NCBI RefSeq assembly: GCF_903915725.1
Contig: NZ_CAIWTY010000110.1
Location: forward strand, 26,724 to 90,723
Origin: an uncultured Rhodopila sp.
Lineage (GTDB): Bacteria > Pseudomonadota > Alphaproteobacteria > Acetobacterales > Acetobacteraceae
Direction: 5' to 3'
Length of the DNA: 64,000 nucleotides
Numbering within the stretch: the stretch's first letter is position 1; every line of letters begins with the position of its first letter. The notes beneath the pieces were generated by a model, which was not told the DNA's origin, ran no database searches, and worked only from the letters and a program-made list of their open reading frames with translations. The translations under genes were made by a program, and so were the position numbers. This document shows, in pieces, positions 26,871-35,828 of this stretch.

Positions 26871-28346
26871 TTAGCTGTGCGGCTTCCAGCATTGCTGACT
26901 CGCCTCACCATCGACGCTTAAAATTCCACTTCCGAACATCAGCGTCACCGACATCGCGACGCCGGTCTCATCGGAAACCTCTGACGCCCTGACGCCGCGA
27001 TCATCGGCAGTATGAAAGAACTCCACTTTTTGATGGACTGGCTCACTTGGTGTCAATGCACAGCCGAGCCCGGGTTCTACAATAAGACTTCTGAAATCCC
27101 CGTCGCGATACAACACCGTGCACTGCACTCCTACGGAAGTAATCAGGACTGTACGATTTCGCTCATTGACCCGAATGATTTCCTGTGCACGCTCGCTCGG
27201 CATAATATCTTTGCATCGGAACATTTCTCCGCCGGCCATTTCGGCTTGTTGCTTCAATCTTTCCTGGTCCGCGGCGTTCCTGGCTGCAACGGCTTGTTCG
27301 CGACGCACCTGTACCGGATCATAGGGCTTTCTGCACTCGCCGAACTCATCATCGTATTTGAGGCATATCACCTGTCCGTCACGGGTGAATTTGACGATGA
27401 CTGCACCACTGGAACCTCCGGCATTCGAATACATGCCACGAATCTGTATACTCCCGTCGTCGCCGTCGTAGAGCCATCGCCGCGCACCATGCATGCTGCC
27501 TTTTTCATATTCGTTGTATTTCCAACCTACCGAATCATCCGACACGATTTTGTCGAGCAGGGCATTGTAGTCTCCGGACGACGCAGCAGCCACGGGCTTG
27601 GCTGGCTCCCGGCGGGTTGCTGCGGCCTGCGCTTGCGTATCAATGCGCTGAGGCAATTTGGAAGCTACGGCTCTGACATCCATCTGTTGAAATTCGGCGT
27701 AAGTATTCGGAAGCGCACCATTCTGTATGAGTATTTTGTAGGCTGAGTATGAGGGCAGTTGGTCCCACAACTCCCGGGCTTTCGCCCGGTCGCGATCGAC
27801 CCCGAGTCCATAGGCGTAGAGAAGTCCAAGTTGGGCGAAGGCGCCTCCGCGATCTCCGGCAATCTCGCACCCTCTGTCGTCAAAGATCACCGTGTTGATG
27901 GCTTTCTGATACCAATCGGCCGCCCGGGAATAGCTTTGTTGGACACCGAGCGCATTTTGATAGTAATAGCCCAGCCTGATCCGGGCATCGACAAGACTGT
28001 CGACATATTTCCGGTCGATCACATCAAGCCATGGCGTCGTCGCGGGAAGTCCGGCAATTCCCGCTATATCGTCGTGATCAATTCGCTGAAACAGGCGCAA
28101 AGCTTCAGGAAAATTCCGCGCGCGGTCTGCCGCAACCGCTTGTCTGTGTGCCTCGCTATCGGGTTCCTGGATTCGTGCGAGGGGAACTGCATTGCGAGAT
28201 CGTTGACAGTCCGCACCGGCCAATTGCGACGTATGTGTGCCGTATCGCACCCGGTCTTGCGCTGCGTGCGCGGAACTGTTGAACCAGCAACCGACAACGC
28301 CCGCAACAGCCGCACTTAAAACATGAGTGGCGCGAAGAGTTTGCAT
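26871..28346 (-). CDS. Exported Sel1-repeat-like protein of unknown function
   Basis: This 491-aa protein has an N-terminal signal-like segment (MQTLRATHVLSAAVAGVVGC). Two Sel1/TPR-like helical repeats follow: residues about 125-155 (ARIRLGYYYQNALGVQQSYS) and 165-195 (AQLGLLYAYGLGVDRDRAKA). Then comes a linker and a beta-rich C-terminal region from about 255, with several Cys pairs (CLKYDDEFGEC, FRCKD, VQCTVLY, GCAL, QQCW). The gene and its 5' flank are visibly less GC-rich than the surroundings, which suggests recent acquisition. The 293 bp upstream of it, up to the LysR gene, contains no gene I can see. Confidence 0.7.
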   Translation of the reverse strand: MQTLRATHVLSAAVAGVVGCWFNSSAHAAQDRVRYGTHTSQLAGADCQRSRNAVPLARIQEPDSEAHRQAVAADRARNFPEALRLFQRIDHDDIAGIAGLPATTPWLDVIDRKYVDSLVDARIRLGYYYQNALGVQQSYSRAADWYQKAINTVIFDDRGCEIAGDRGGAFAQLGLLYAYGLGVDRDRAKARELWDQLPSYSAYKILIQNGALPNTYAEFQQMDVRAVASKLPQRIDTQAQAAATRREPAKPVAAASSGDYNALLDKIVSDDSVGWKYNEYEKGSMHGARRWLYDGDDGSIQIRGMYSNAGGSSGAVIVKFTRDGQVICLKYDDEFGECRKPYDPVQVRREQAVAARNAADQERLKQQAEMAGGEMFRCKDIMPSERAQEIIRVNERNRTVLITSVGVQCTVLYRDGDFRSLIVEPGLGCALTPSEPVHQKVEFFHTADDRGVRASEVSDETGVAMSVTLMFGSGILSVDGEASQQCWKPHS

Positions 28347-28639
28347 GCCAACACTACCTGCCAGTCAAACGACGAGTGACCTGCATGGCAATTTACGCCA
28401 TCCTCGTGCCAAGATCGATCCATCGCCGAAGAGTTTGCGGCAGTCATCTCAACTATACGTGATCCGGGTCTCCAAAGCGCTTTCAGACTGCCGCCCGCGA
28501 GGCCGGACCAATAACGTTGCTGGTATGCTACTACCGCTCCCGGTCACCGGGAGGTCGCTGCTCGTTACGCATACGTCGAGTCCCTCGGGCTTCCCGGCAA
28601 TCTCCGTCGCGCCATAAAGGCAGTTCTCCGCAGGGTCAC

Positions 28640-29545
28640 CTACCGCTCCACCATCCACCCCGGGCCGATCCGCCGCGCCTCCGTCACCAGCGCCGCGGTC
28701 AGTGGAATGAGTGGCTCTCGCTGCGGATACACCAGCCCGATCGTCGGTGGCGGCGGCCCTGGCGGTTCGGCGATCGGGATCGCCCGCACCGGCCCGGGCA
28801 ACCCCATCGTCTCCGCCAGCACCGCCGGCATGACGCTGGCCCAGCGGCCGGTCCGCACATGCGAATACAGCAGTACCATCGAGTTCGACTGCAACGTCGG
28901 CGCCGGTTCCACCCCCGCCTCGCGCAGCCGCCGATCGATGATGCGGCGGTTCTGCATGTCGGGGGTCAGCAGGCACAGCGGCACCCCCGCCACCTCGGCC
29001 CAGGTCACCTCCGTCCGCTCACCCAACGGCCGATCGGCGGCGATGAGAAGGCAGTAGCGCTCGTGATACAGCGGCACGGCGCGGGCGCGGCCCAGCGGTT
29101 CGTTGTCGACGTAGGTCAGCCCGGCCTCGATCTCCAAATTGTCCAGCATCGTCAGGATTTCGAAGGAGTTGCGCGACAGAATGGTGAACAGCACCTCCGG
29201 ATGCGCGGCATGCAGCGGAGTCGTCAGCGCCGAGACGATCGGCAGCGCCGTCGGCACCGCGGCGATGCGCAGATGTCCCGCCAGGCCGCGCTTCAGCGCC
29301 TGGATTTCACCGCGCATCGCCCGGTAATCGCCGACGATGCGCCGTGCCCAGTCGAGCACGCGCAACCCCTCCGGCGTGAACCCGATGAAGCGGGATTGCC
29401 GTTGCACCAGCAGAACGCCAAGCCCTTCCTCCAGGCTTTTCAGCCCGGCTGACAGCGTCGGCTGGGTCACCCCGCAGGCATCGGCGGCGCGGCCGAAATG
29501 CTGTTCCTTCGCCAGCGCCAGCAGCATGTCGAGTTTGTCGATCAT
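28640..29545 (-). CDS. LysR-family transcriptional regulator
   Basis: The 301-aa LTTR has an N-terminal winged helix-turn-helix (residues 1-60: LDMLLALAKEQHFGRAADAC, TQPTLSAGLKSLEEGLGV) and a substrate-binding domain (LAGHLRIAAVPTALPIVSAL onward to about 290). The ATG at 29545 abuts a copy of the MITE left end (29546), which now forms its upstream region. There is no divergently transcribed metabolic gene, so the target cannot be deduced from context. Confidence 0.9.
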   Translation of the reverse strand: MIDKLDMLLALAKEQHFGRAADACGVTQPTLSAGLKSLEEGLGVLLVQRQSRFIGFTPEGLRVLDWARRIVGDYRAMRGEIQALKRGLAGHLRIAAVPTALPIVSALTTPLHAAHPEVLFTILSRNSFEILTMLDNLEIEAGLTYVDNEPLGRARAVPLYHERYCLLIAADRPLGERTEVTWAEVAGVPLCLLTPDMQNRRIIDRRLREAGVEPAPTLQSNSMVLLYSHVRTGRWASVMPAVLAETMGLPGPVRAIPIAEPPGPPPPTIGLVYPQREPLIPLTAALVTEARRIGPGWMVER

Positions 29546-29640
29546 TATTCCAGTCCGTCGTGACAGCGACTCTCCGGCCGCCCCTCGCCTTCATGCCGGC
29601 GAAGCCTGGCATCTACAAACGAAGGCTTGGATAGTGCCCC
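29546..29640. repeat. Degenerate MITE-like/family B repeat copy
   Basis: TTATTCCAGTCC, TGACAGC and TCTCCGG (29546-29580) match the left end at 59136. Then TCATGCCGGCGAAGCCTGGC and GAAGGCTTGGATAG (29590-29632) match a decayed family B core. It fills the gap between the LysR and retropepsin genes and directly abuts the LysR start codon. Confidence 0.65.
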
Positions 29641-29670
29641 TACCGCCAGCACGACGGCGGAAGTCGTCCA

Positions 29671-30582
29671 CTACTCCTCGCCCGGCGCCGAAACGAAGAC
29701 CTGACGGTTGCGGAAGGATATCCAGACCCGCCGCCCTTGCAGGAACTGCTCGCCGATAAGCGCGTCACCGATGCCGGCCTCGGACAACTGGATAGCGATC
29801 AGCGGGGCGATCTGCAAAGTAGGCCCGATGCGAAGCTGCCTGAAGCGGTGGACATAGGCGGTGGCCTCGTTCGGCCCGACGCCACGCTGGCGGATTCTGG
29901 GATCGGTTGCCAGCGTCTGCTCGTTCAGGCCCATCCGCCGCGCCATGTCCGCGCCGATGACGTTGCGCCCTGCCCCGGTGTCCAGGATCGCCATGCCCGG
30001 CACGTTGTCCAGTTCTATCGGCAGCAACAGGCGGTCTTTGCGTGTGCCGATGCCGGGGATTTCCACGGCCGGCTCCTTCCAGGGCGGCGCGGCTTGCGGA
30101 CATAGCCGGGCGCGATACAGCGTCAGCGTGCCGTGCGGCACGTCGATATCCAGGTCGAACGCCAGCAGGATGTCGGCCCCGAGCAAACCGTCGGCGTTCA
30201 GCCCATGTTCGCTTTTGAGGGTAAACGTGCCCACCGCGACCCGCTCAACCGGGAAATGCACGCCGCCCAGCACCAGACGATCGAGGTCGGCGTCCATGGT
30301 GACGGTGTGGCCGCCGATGCCGAGCGAATGGGTGCGGTAGCGCGGGTCGTGCGGCAGGCCCAACCGTTCGGCCGCGGCGTCGCTGAGCGTGGTTCGCTCC
30401 GCCCCGCTATCGATAACAAGGTGGACCCACTTGCCATTGATGCCGGCCGGAACCACCAGCAGATGGTCCTGCACCTTCAGCGGGATCTGCGCGATCAGCG
30501 ACAGCGAGCAGTCGGCAGCGGTCGGGGCGCAGCGCGACAGCAGAAGCAGCAGGACGAGGCCGAACGTGCGGCGGAAAAGCAT
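29671..30582 (-). CDS. Two-domain retropepsin-like aspartic protease, probable lipoprotein
   Basis: This 303-aa protein has an N-terminal signal with a lipobox-like LLLLLLSRC. Two retropepsin-like halves follow, each with its own catalytic Asp motif: IDSGAERTTLS (residues about 58-68) and LDTGAGRNVIG (about 198-208). Each is followed by a strand-turn such as LNADGLLGADILLAFDLDID or DALIGEQFLQGR. Both lobes in one chain could form an intramolecular dimer like pepsin. ATG 30582 was chosen because the signal begins there; the frame from 30720 adds a non-signal stretch. The substrate is unknown. Confidence 0.78.
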   Translation of the reverse strand: MLFRRTFGLVLLLLLSRCAPTAADCSLSLIAQIPLKVQDHLLVVPAGINGKWVHLVIDSGAERTTLSDAAAERLGLPHDPRYRTHSLGIGGHTVTMDADLDRLVLGGVHFPVERVAVGTFTLKSEHGLNADGLLGADILLAFDLDIDVPHGTLTLYRARLCPQAAPPWKEPAVEIPGIGTRKDRLLLPIELDNVPGMAILDTGAGRNVIGADMARRMGLNEQTLATDPRIRQRGVGPNEATAYVHRFRQLRIGPTLQIAPLIAIQLSEAGIGDALIGEQFLQGRRVWISFRNRQVFVSAPGEE

Positions 30583-30738
30583 GGGCTGGGCACCTTCGGT
30601 CTCGAGTCGCGGGGAGACCATGGCACACGCGCCACGTCGTTTCCAAACCATTTCATTGACGCACGGCGGACGAATGCCCCCGATTTGTCGCCGCTGCGCC
30701 ACCGGTGCTAAATCGGCCATCCCAACCAGGAGAACCCC

Positions 30739-31029
30739 ATGGCCAAGGCATACTGGATCACCACTTACCGCGCCATCAGCAACCCCGACAAAGTCGTCGC
30801 CTATGCCAAGCTCGCCGGCCCCGCCATCGCCGCCGGCGGCGGGACGTTCATTGTCCGGGGCATGCCGGCGAAGATCTATGAGGCGGGCCTGAACCAGCGC
30901 ACCGTCGTCATTCAGTTCGACAGCCTGGAACAGGCCGCCGCCATCTATGACAGTCCCGCCTACAAGGCCGCTCTGGACGCGCTCGGCGACGGAGCCGAGC
31001 GCGACATGAGGCTGGTCGAGGGCGTCTGA
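30739..31029 (+). CDS. DUF1330 family protein
   Basis: This 96-aa ferredoxin-like alpha/beta protein begins AKAYWITTYRAISNPDKVVA and carries the family GGGTFIVRG, QRTVVIQFDSLEQAAAIYDS and YKAALDALGDGAERDMRLVE blocks. DUF1330 proteins are small dimeric proteins of unknown role, often near oxygenases or hydrolases. The CCAGGAGAACCCC ribosome-binding site is good. It converges directly with the MBL-fold gene (stop at 31029, next stop at 31030). Confidence 0.88.
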   Translation: MAKAYWITTYRAISNPDKVVAYAKLAGPAIAAGGGTFIVRGMPAKIYEAGLNQRTVVIQFDSLEQAAAIYDSPAYKAALDALGDGAERDMRLVEGV

Positions 31030-31908
31030 TCAGCCGGTAATATACTCGCATTTGAACCCGTCGCCCCACCGCTTGATGTACCCGCGGGACGGCGACGGGA
31101 AATGCGCGAAGCAGCACTGCGTATCCGTATCGCAGTAGGTCTCCAGGAATTTTCGCCGCGTCGCCGAGCTTTGGATCGGATCATAATCGATCCGCATCGC
31201 CAGATCGGTCCACTTGGCCTGCAACGGCGTGTGGATCAGGTCGCCGGTGATCACTGCGTCCCTGCCGCCCTTGCCAAGTGTTACCGCGTAATGATCGATG
31301 GTATGGCCCGGCGTCGGGATCAGCGAGACGACATCGCTCAAGGAATGATCGCTGTTGATCAGTTCGCAGCGCTTCGCCTCGACAATCGGGATGACGCTGT
31401 CGAGTATGGGGGGCACGGTCGCCTTGTCATTCTCCGCCAGCCAGAAATCCAGTTCTTTCTTCGAGAAAAGATACCGCGCGTTCGGGAATGTCGGCACCCA
31501 ACGGCCGTTCTCCAACCGCGTGTTCCAGCCGACATGATCGACATGAAGATGCGTGCATAGAACGAAATCGATGTCGGCGACGGTCAGCCCGACTTCCGCC
31601 AGCCCCCGCATGAACACGTTGTCCGTTTTATTATGCCATAGCGGCCGCAGCGGACGGTCCTTATCATTGCCGATGCAACTATCGACCAGAATAATATGCC
31701 GGCCGGTGCGCACGATATAAGACTGGAAGCACAGCACCAGACGGTCCTGGTCGTCCAGCGCCAGCGGGTCCCGCATCCATCTCCGGCTTTCGTCCAGCCG
31801 CTCGGGCGTCAGCGTCGGCAGAAACTCCAGTGCCGGCGTGAAGCCGCACTCCATCTCGATGATTCGGTGGACGGTCATGTCCCCAAGTTTGAAGGTGGTG
31901 GTTGCCAT
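31030..31908 (-). CDS. MBL-fold metallo-hydrolase, lactonase-like
   Basis: This 292-aa zinc hydrolase has the HxHxDH motif in FVLCTHLHVDHVGWN (about residues 105-119), a downstream His in TPGHTIDHYAV, the bridging Asp in AVITGDLIHTP and the late His in CCFAHFPSP. The N terminus (LGDMTVHRIIEMECGFTPAL) fits the large group that contains AHL lactonases and organophosphate hydrolases. That breadth makes the substrate uncertain. ATG 31908 is used rather than the longer frame from 32061, which runs through the repeat at 31986-32065. Confidence 0.85.
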   Translation of the reverse strand: MATTTFKLGDMTVHRIIEMECGFTPALEFLPTLTPERLDESRRWMRDPLALDDQDRLVLCFQSYIVRTGRHIILVDSCIGNDKDRPLRPLWHNKTDNVFMRGLAEVGLTVADIDFVLCTHLHVDHVGWNTRLENGRWVPTFPNARYLFSKKELDFWLAENDKATVPPILDSVIPIVEAKRCELINSDHSLSDVVSLIPTPGHTIDHYAVTLGKGGRDAVITGDLIHTPLQAKWTDLAMRIDYDPIQSSATRRKFLETYCDTDTQCCFAHFPSPSRGYIKRWGDGFKCEYITG

Positions 31909-31985
31909 TCGGTTCGCTCCCCTATTCCAGTGGCAGCACTCTGACACTAACCGGCGACGACGTTCACCCGCCGGCGCAGCCGCCA

Positions 31986-32065
31986 CGTCATGCCGACGGG
32001 GGTCGGCATCCACGCCTGTCGCTTGAACAAACGAAGGCGTGGATGGCGGGCCTGCGCCCAAGACG
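31986..32065. repeat. Palindromic repeat, family B, copy
   Basis: The left part is CGTCATGCCGACGGGGGTCG and then GCATCCACGCC. The right part is AAGGCGTGGATGGCGGGCCT and then GCGCCCAAGACG. GGCGTGGATG/CATCCACGCC form the inner stem. It shares sequence with 46094-46128, 52849-52908 and 59180-59263. It lies between the MBL hydrolase start and the end of putA. Confidence 0.85.
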
Positions 32066-32142
32066 ATAGCGGCGGCCTGCCCGATGGGTCAAAGTCAATG
32101 CCAGGCGATATAACCCCGGTTCGGCGGACCGACAAACCCCGC

Positions 32143-35100
32143 TCAGCCGATGGACATCAAGCTGGCGTTGCCCCCCGCCGCGGCCGTGTTGGTGGAGATC
32201 GAGCGCTCCTCCAGCAACCGGTTCAGATCGTAGTCGCCGGCCGCCTGAACCTGGACCAGCGGTCCGTCGCGTTCGGCCAGGCGGCGGTTCAACGCGATCA
32301 TCGCCTCGGCATCGCCCTCGAACAGCACGGCACGCAGGTCACGCACGTCATCAATTGTCTCGACCGTGTCGATCCGCCTGGCAAGCCCGGGCGGGAGGCC
32401 GGCGAGACTACTGCGCGCCGGGTGGCTGGCTTCCAAAACCACAGTATTTCCGGTGGCGAGGATGGCGCCCACCTGCAGCAACAGCCCCGCCTCGGTTACA
32501 CCGATGGCGGCGACCCGTCCGCGCGGCCGCAGCGCATAGACATTGCGCTCGCCCACCGGACCGGGCAGCTCCATCGTCAAGCCGAGAGCGGACCGCGACT
32601 GGTACCCGGCGCAGCGTTCCGCCTCGGCCGGGTGGCCTTGCGCCCGCAACCAATCCGCATAGCCCGCCGCCATCCCACCACCGGAACCGTTCAGCGGCGT
32701 CCCCCGTGGCGCGCTGCACAGCCGCGCCAGATACAGCGGGCCACCCGCTTTTGGGCCGGTGCCGGACAGGCCGCACCCGCCGAACGGCTGCACGCCAACC
32801 ACCGCGCCGATGATGTTCCGGTTGATGTAGATGTTGCCGGCGTGCACCCCTTCGGCCACCCGCGCTATCGTCTCGTCGATCCGGGTGTGCAGGCCGAAGG
32901 TCAGGCCGTAGCCCGTCGCGTTGATGTCTTCGATCAGGCGGTCAAGATCTTGCCGGTGGTAGCGCAGGACATGCAGCACCGGCCCGAACACCTCCTGCCC
33001 GGCGTCGGCGATCCGGTTGATCTCGATGATCGCCGGGGCCACGAAGGTTCCATGGGCAGTATCGGCGGGAAGCGGCAGAGTCTCGATCCCGTGCCCGCGC
33101 GCCCGCATGGCCCGGATGTGCTGCTCGATCCGGTCCCGCGCCTCCGCCGAAATAACCGGCCCGACATCGACGGACAGCCGATCGGGATTGCCGATCTCCA
33201 ATTCCGTCAGGGCGCCTTTCAGCATCGACAGGATGCGGTCGGCTGCATCTTCCTGAAGGCCGAGGATGCGCAACGCCGAACAGCGCTGACCGGCTGAGTC
33301 GAAGGCCGACGCAATCACGTCGGCAACCACCTGTTCAGCGAGCGCCGACGAATCCACGATCATCGCATTCAGCCCGCCGGTTTCCGCGATCAGCGGTATC
33401 GGCTGCCCCGCCGCCGACAGCCGGCGCGCGAGCTGCCGCTGGATCAGGCGCGCCACCGCGCATGAGCCGGTGAACATCACGCCCTGCACCCGCGCATCCC
33501 CGATCAGCGCGGCGCCGACATCGCCGTCGCCCGGCAGAAGCTGCAACACGCCGGGAGGAATGCCCGCTTGGTGCAGCAGCCGGACGGCCTCGGCGGCGAT
33601 CAGCGGGGTTTCCTCCGCCGGTTTGGCCAGCACCGTATTGCCGGTGGCAAGAGCGGCAGCGACCTGGCCGGTGAAGATCGCCAAGGGAAAATTCCACGGC
33701 GATATGCAGGCGATCGGCCCGAGAGGCGTTCCACCGGCCTGATTGGCGTAATAACGCAGGAAATCGACTGCCTCCCGCACTTCGGTGATCGCGTTGGCAA
33801 AGGATTTTCCCGCTTCTCGCACGATCAGCCCGATCAGCAGAGGCATGCGCGCTTCCATCGCATCGGCGGCACGCCTCAGGCATACGGCCCGCTCCATCCC
33901 GGCCCACGCAGGAGCAGCCGCAACCGAGATTGCCAGCGCCGTTTCGACCTCGTCCCGCGTCGCCTCCCGCACGAATCCCACCACATCCCGCCCATCGGCC
34001 GGGTTCACGCCGGGGCGTTGCGGTCCGGATCCACTGCCGGCGGTCCAAACAACAGGTTGGGCCACCGCCGCGGCCAACGCGGCCAGGCTGTCCTCGTCCG
34101 TCAGATCGAGACCAATCGCGTTCGGCCGCTCCGGCCCGTACAGGTCGCGGGGCAAGACGATGCGCTCATGCGGCGCCCCCGACGGGTTCATCGCGCGAAC
34201 AACCGCAACCGGATCGGCGATCAGGTCTTCAACCGGCACCCGGGCGTCGGCGATACGGTTCACAAACGAGGAGTTGGCGCCATTCTCCAGTAAACGTCGC
34301 ACCAGATAGGCGAGCAACGTTTCATGCGACCCGACCGGCGCATAAATCCGGCATGGCCGCCCGAGTTTGTCCGGGCCGACGACTTCGTCATATAGCGGTT
34401 CACCCATGCCGTGCAGGCACTGGAACTCGTAGTCGCCGAAGCGGAACTCCGGCCCGGCCATTTCCATCACCGCCGCCACGGTCTGGGCGTTGTGGGTCGC
34501 GAATTGCGGAAACACCGCATCCCGGGCGGCCAGCAGCTTGCGGGCGCAGGCGAGATACGAGACGTCGGTGTGCAGCTTGCGCGTAAACACCGGAAAGCCG
34601 GCCAACCCGTCGACCTGGGCGCGCTTGATCTCGGTGTCCCAATACGCCCCCTTGACCAGGCGCAGCATGATTCGGTGCCCGGTTCGGCGTGCCAGATCGA
34701 CGATCCAGTCGATCACGAAGGGGCACCGCTTGCCGTAAGCCTGTACTACGAAGCCGATGCCGTTCCATCCGGCCAGGTCCAGGTCCAGCGCCAACGCCTC
34801 CAACAAATCCAGCGACAGCTCCAGCCGATCGGCTTCCTCGGCATCGATGTTGAGACCGATGTCGTAGCGCTTGGCCAGCAGCGCCAGGCCTTTCAGGCGC
34901 GGCAGCAGTTCGGTCATCACCCGGTCGCGCTTGGCGCGGCAGTAACGCGGGTGCAGTGCGGAAAGCTTGATGGAAATTCCCGGCCCTGCGTAAATCCCCC
35001 GCCCGGCGGCGACGCGGCCGATGGCGTGGATCGCGGCTTCGTAGTCCGCCAGGTAGCGCGCGGCATCGGCCGCCGTTGCCGCAGCCTCCCCGAGCATGTC

Positions 35101-35697
35101 GTAGGAGTAGCGGAACCCGCGCGCCTCCGGTCCGCGGCTGTTGCCCAGGGCCTCCGTGATCGTCTGGCCGGTGACGAACTGCTCGCCCATCAGCCGCATC
35201 GCCAGATCGACCCCTTTGCGGATGAGCGGCTCGCCTCCCCGCTTGATCAACCGGGTCAGGGCGCCGGACAAGTGTGTCTCGTTCGCCGTGGCGGTGAGGC
35301 GCCCGGTCATGACAAGTCCCCAGGTCGCGGCATTGACGAACAGAGACGGGCTTTGACCGGCATGGGCGCGCCAGTCATTGGCGGCGATCTTGTCACGGAT
35401 CAGCCGATCGCGGGTGGCGTTGTCGGGGATGCGGAGAAGTGCCTCCGCCAGGCACATCAGCGCTACCCCTTCCCGGCTGGACAAAGCGTATTCGTGGATC
35501 AGGCCTTCGACGCCGCCGGACGGGGACTTGCCGCGCAGCTGCTCGACCAAGCCGCGGGCGGTGGCGGCGATTCGGACGGCGGCGTCCGGCGGCATGGCGG
35601 CCAGGTCGAGCAGCGGCGGCAGGCAATCGGGCTCCGGCCGGCGGTAGGCGGCGGTGATCGCGCTGCGGAGCGGCGATTGCGGCTGCACGCCCGCCAC
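32143..35697 (-). CDS. putA: Bifunctional proline dehydrogenase / 1-pyrroline-5-carboxylate dehydrogenase
   Basis: The 1184-aa PutA oxidises L-proline to glutamate. The FAD-dependent PRODH barrel spans about residues 85-490 (GPGISIKLSALHPRY, LNIDAEEADRLELSLDLL, RLVKGAYWDTEIKRAQ, YAPVGSHETLLAYLVRRLLE). The NAD-dependent P5C dehydrogenase spans about 540-1000 (PWNFPLAIFTGQVAAALATG, AETGGLNAMIVDSSAL, catalytic Cys in SAGQRCSALR). The C-terminal domain ends NASLMSIG. No ribbon-helix-helix DNA-binding domain precedes the enzyme, so it is not a trigger-type autorepressor. It stands alone between the family B repeat and the sigma-54 regulator. Confidence 0.96.
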   Translation of the reverse strand: MAGVQPQSPLRSAITAAYRRPEPDCLPPLLDLAAMPPDAAVRIAATARGLVEQLRGKSPSGGVEGLIHEYALSSREGVALMCLAEALLRIPDNATRDRLIRDKIAANDWRAHAGQSPSLFVNAATWGLVMTGRLTATANETHLSGALTRLIKRGGEPLIRKGVDLAMRLMGEQFVTGQTITEALGNSRGPEARGFRYSYDMLGEAAATAADAARYLADYEAAIHAIGRVAAGRGIYAGPGISIKLSALHPRYCRAKRDRVMTELLPRLKGLALLAKRYDIGLNIDAEEADRLELSLDLLEALALDLDLAGWNGIGFVVQAYGKRCPFVIDWIVDLARRTGHRIMLRLVKGAYWDTEIKRAQVDGLAGFPVFTRKLHTDVSYLACARKLLAARDAVFPQFATHNAQTVAAVMEMAGPEFRFGDYEFQCLHGMGEPLYDEVVGPDKLGRPCRIYAPVGSHETLLAYLVRRLLENGANSSFVNRIADARVPVEDLIADPVAVVRAMNPSGAPHERIVLPRDLYGPERPNAIGLDLTDEDSLAALAAAVAQPVVWTAGSGSGPQRPGVNPADGRDVVGFVREATRDEVETALAISVAAAPAWAGMERAVCLRRAADAMEARMPLLIGLIVREAGKSFANAITEVREAVDFLRYYANQAGGTPLGPIACISPWNFPLAIFTGQVAAALATGNTVLAKPAEETPLIAAEAVRLLHQAGIPPGVLQLLPGDGDVGAALIGDARVQGVMFTGSCAVARLIQRQLARRLSAAGQPIPLIAETGGLNAMIVDSSALAEQVVADVIASAFDSAGQRCSALRILGLQEDAADRILSMLKGALTELEIGNPDRLSVDVGPVISAEARDRIEQHIRAMRARGHGIETLPLPADTAHGTFVAPAIIEINRIADAGQEVFGPVLHVLRYHRQDLDRLIEDINATGYGLTFGLHTRIDETIARVAEGVHAGNIYINRNIIGAVVGVQPFGGCGLSGTGPKAGGPLYLARLCSAPRGTPLNGSGGGMAAGYADWLRAQGHPAEAERCAGYQSRSALGLTMELPGPVGERNVYALRPRGRVAAIGVTEAGLLLQVGAILATGNTVVLEASHPARSSLAGLPPGLARRIDTVETIDDVRDLRAVLFEGDAEAMIALNRRLAERDGPLVQVQAAGDYDLNRLLEERSISTNTAAAGGNASLMSIG

Positions 35698-35828
35698 GAA
35701 GGTCGCGAATGGCCTCCGGTCCCTCAGATCAGGCCTCCGGCGCTGGGTCGATCATCAACTATAGATCGGGTCGGGCACGCGCTTGTAACAGGGCCGGGAT
35801 TGCGACGAATTTGATAGCGTGCGGTGTC

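Noticed and set aside
31030..31908. Specific call as AHL lactonase (quorum quenching)
   Set aside because: The motifs are shared by many MBL hydrolases, and no quorum-sensing gene is nearby.
32143..35697. PutA as its own transcriptional repressor
   Set aside because: The N terminus lacks a ribbon-helix-helix domain.
34411..35814. 467-codon plus-strand frame opposite putA
   Set aside because: The minus strand encodes a full PutA with catalytic residues; the plus frame shows no domain and is typical GC-rich antisense reading.
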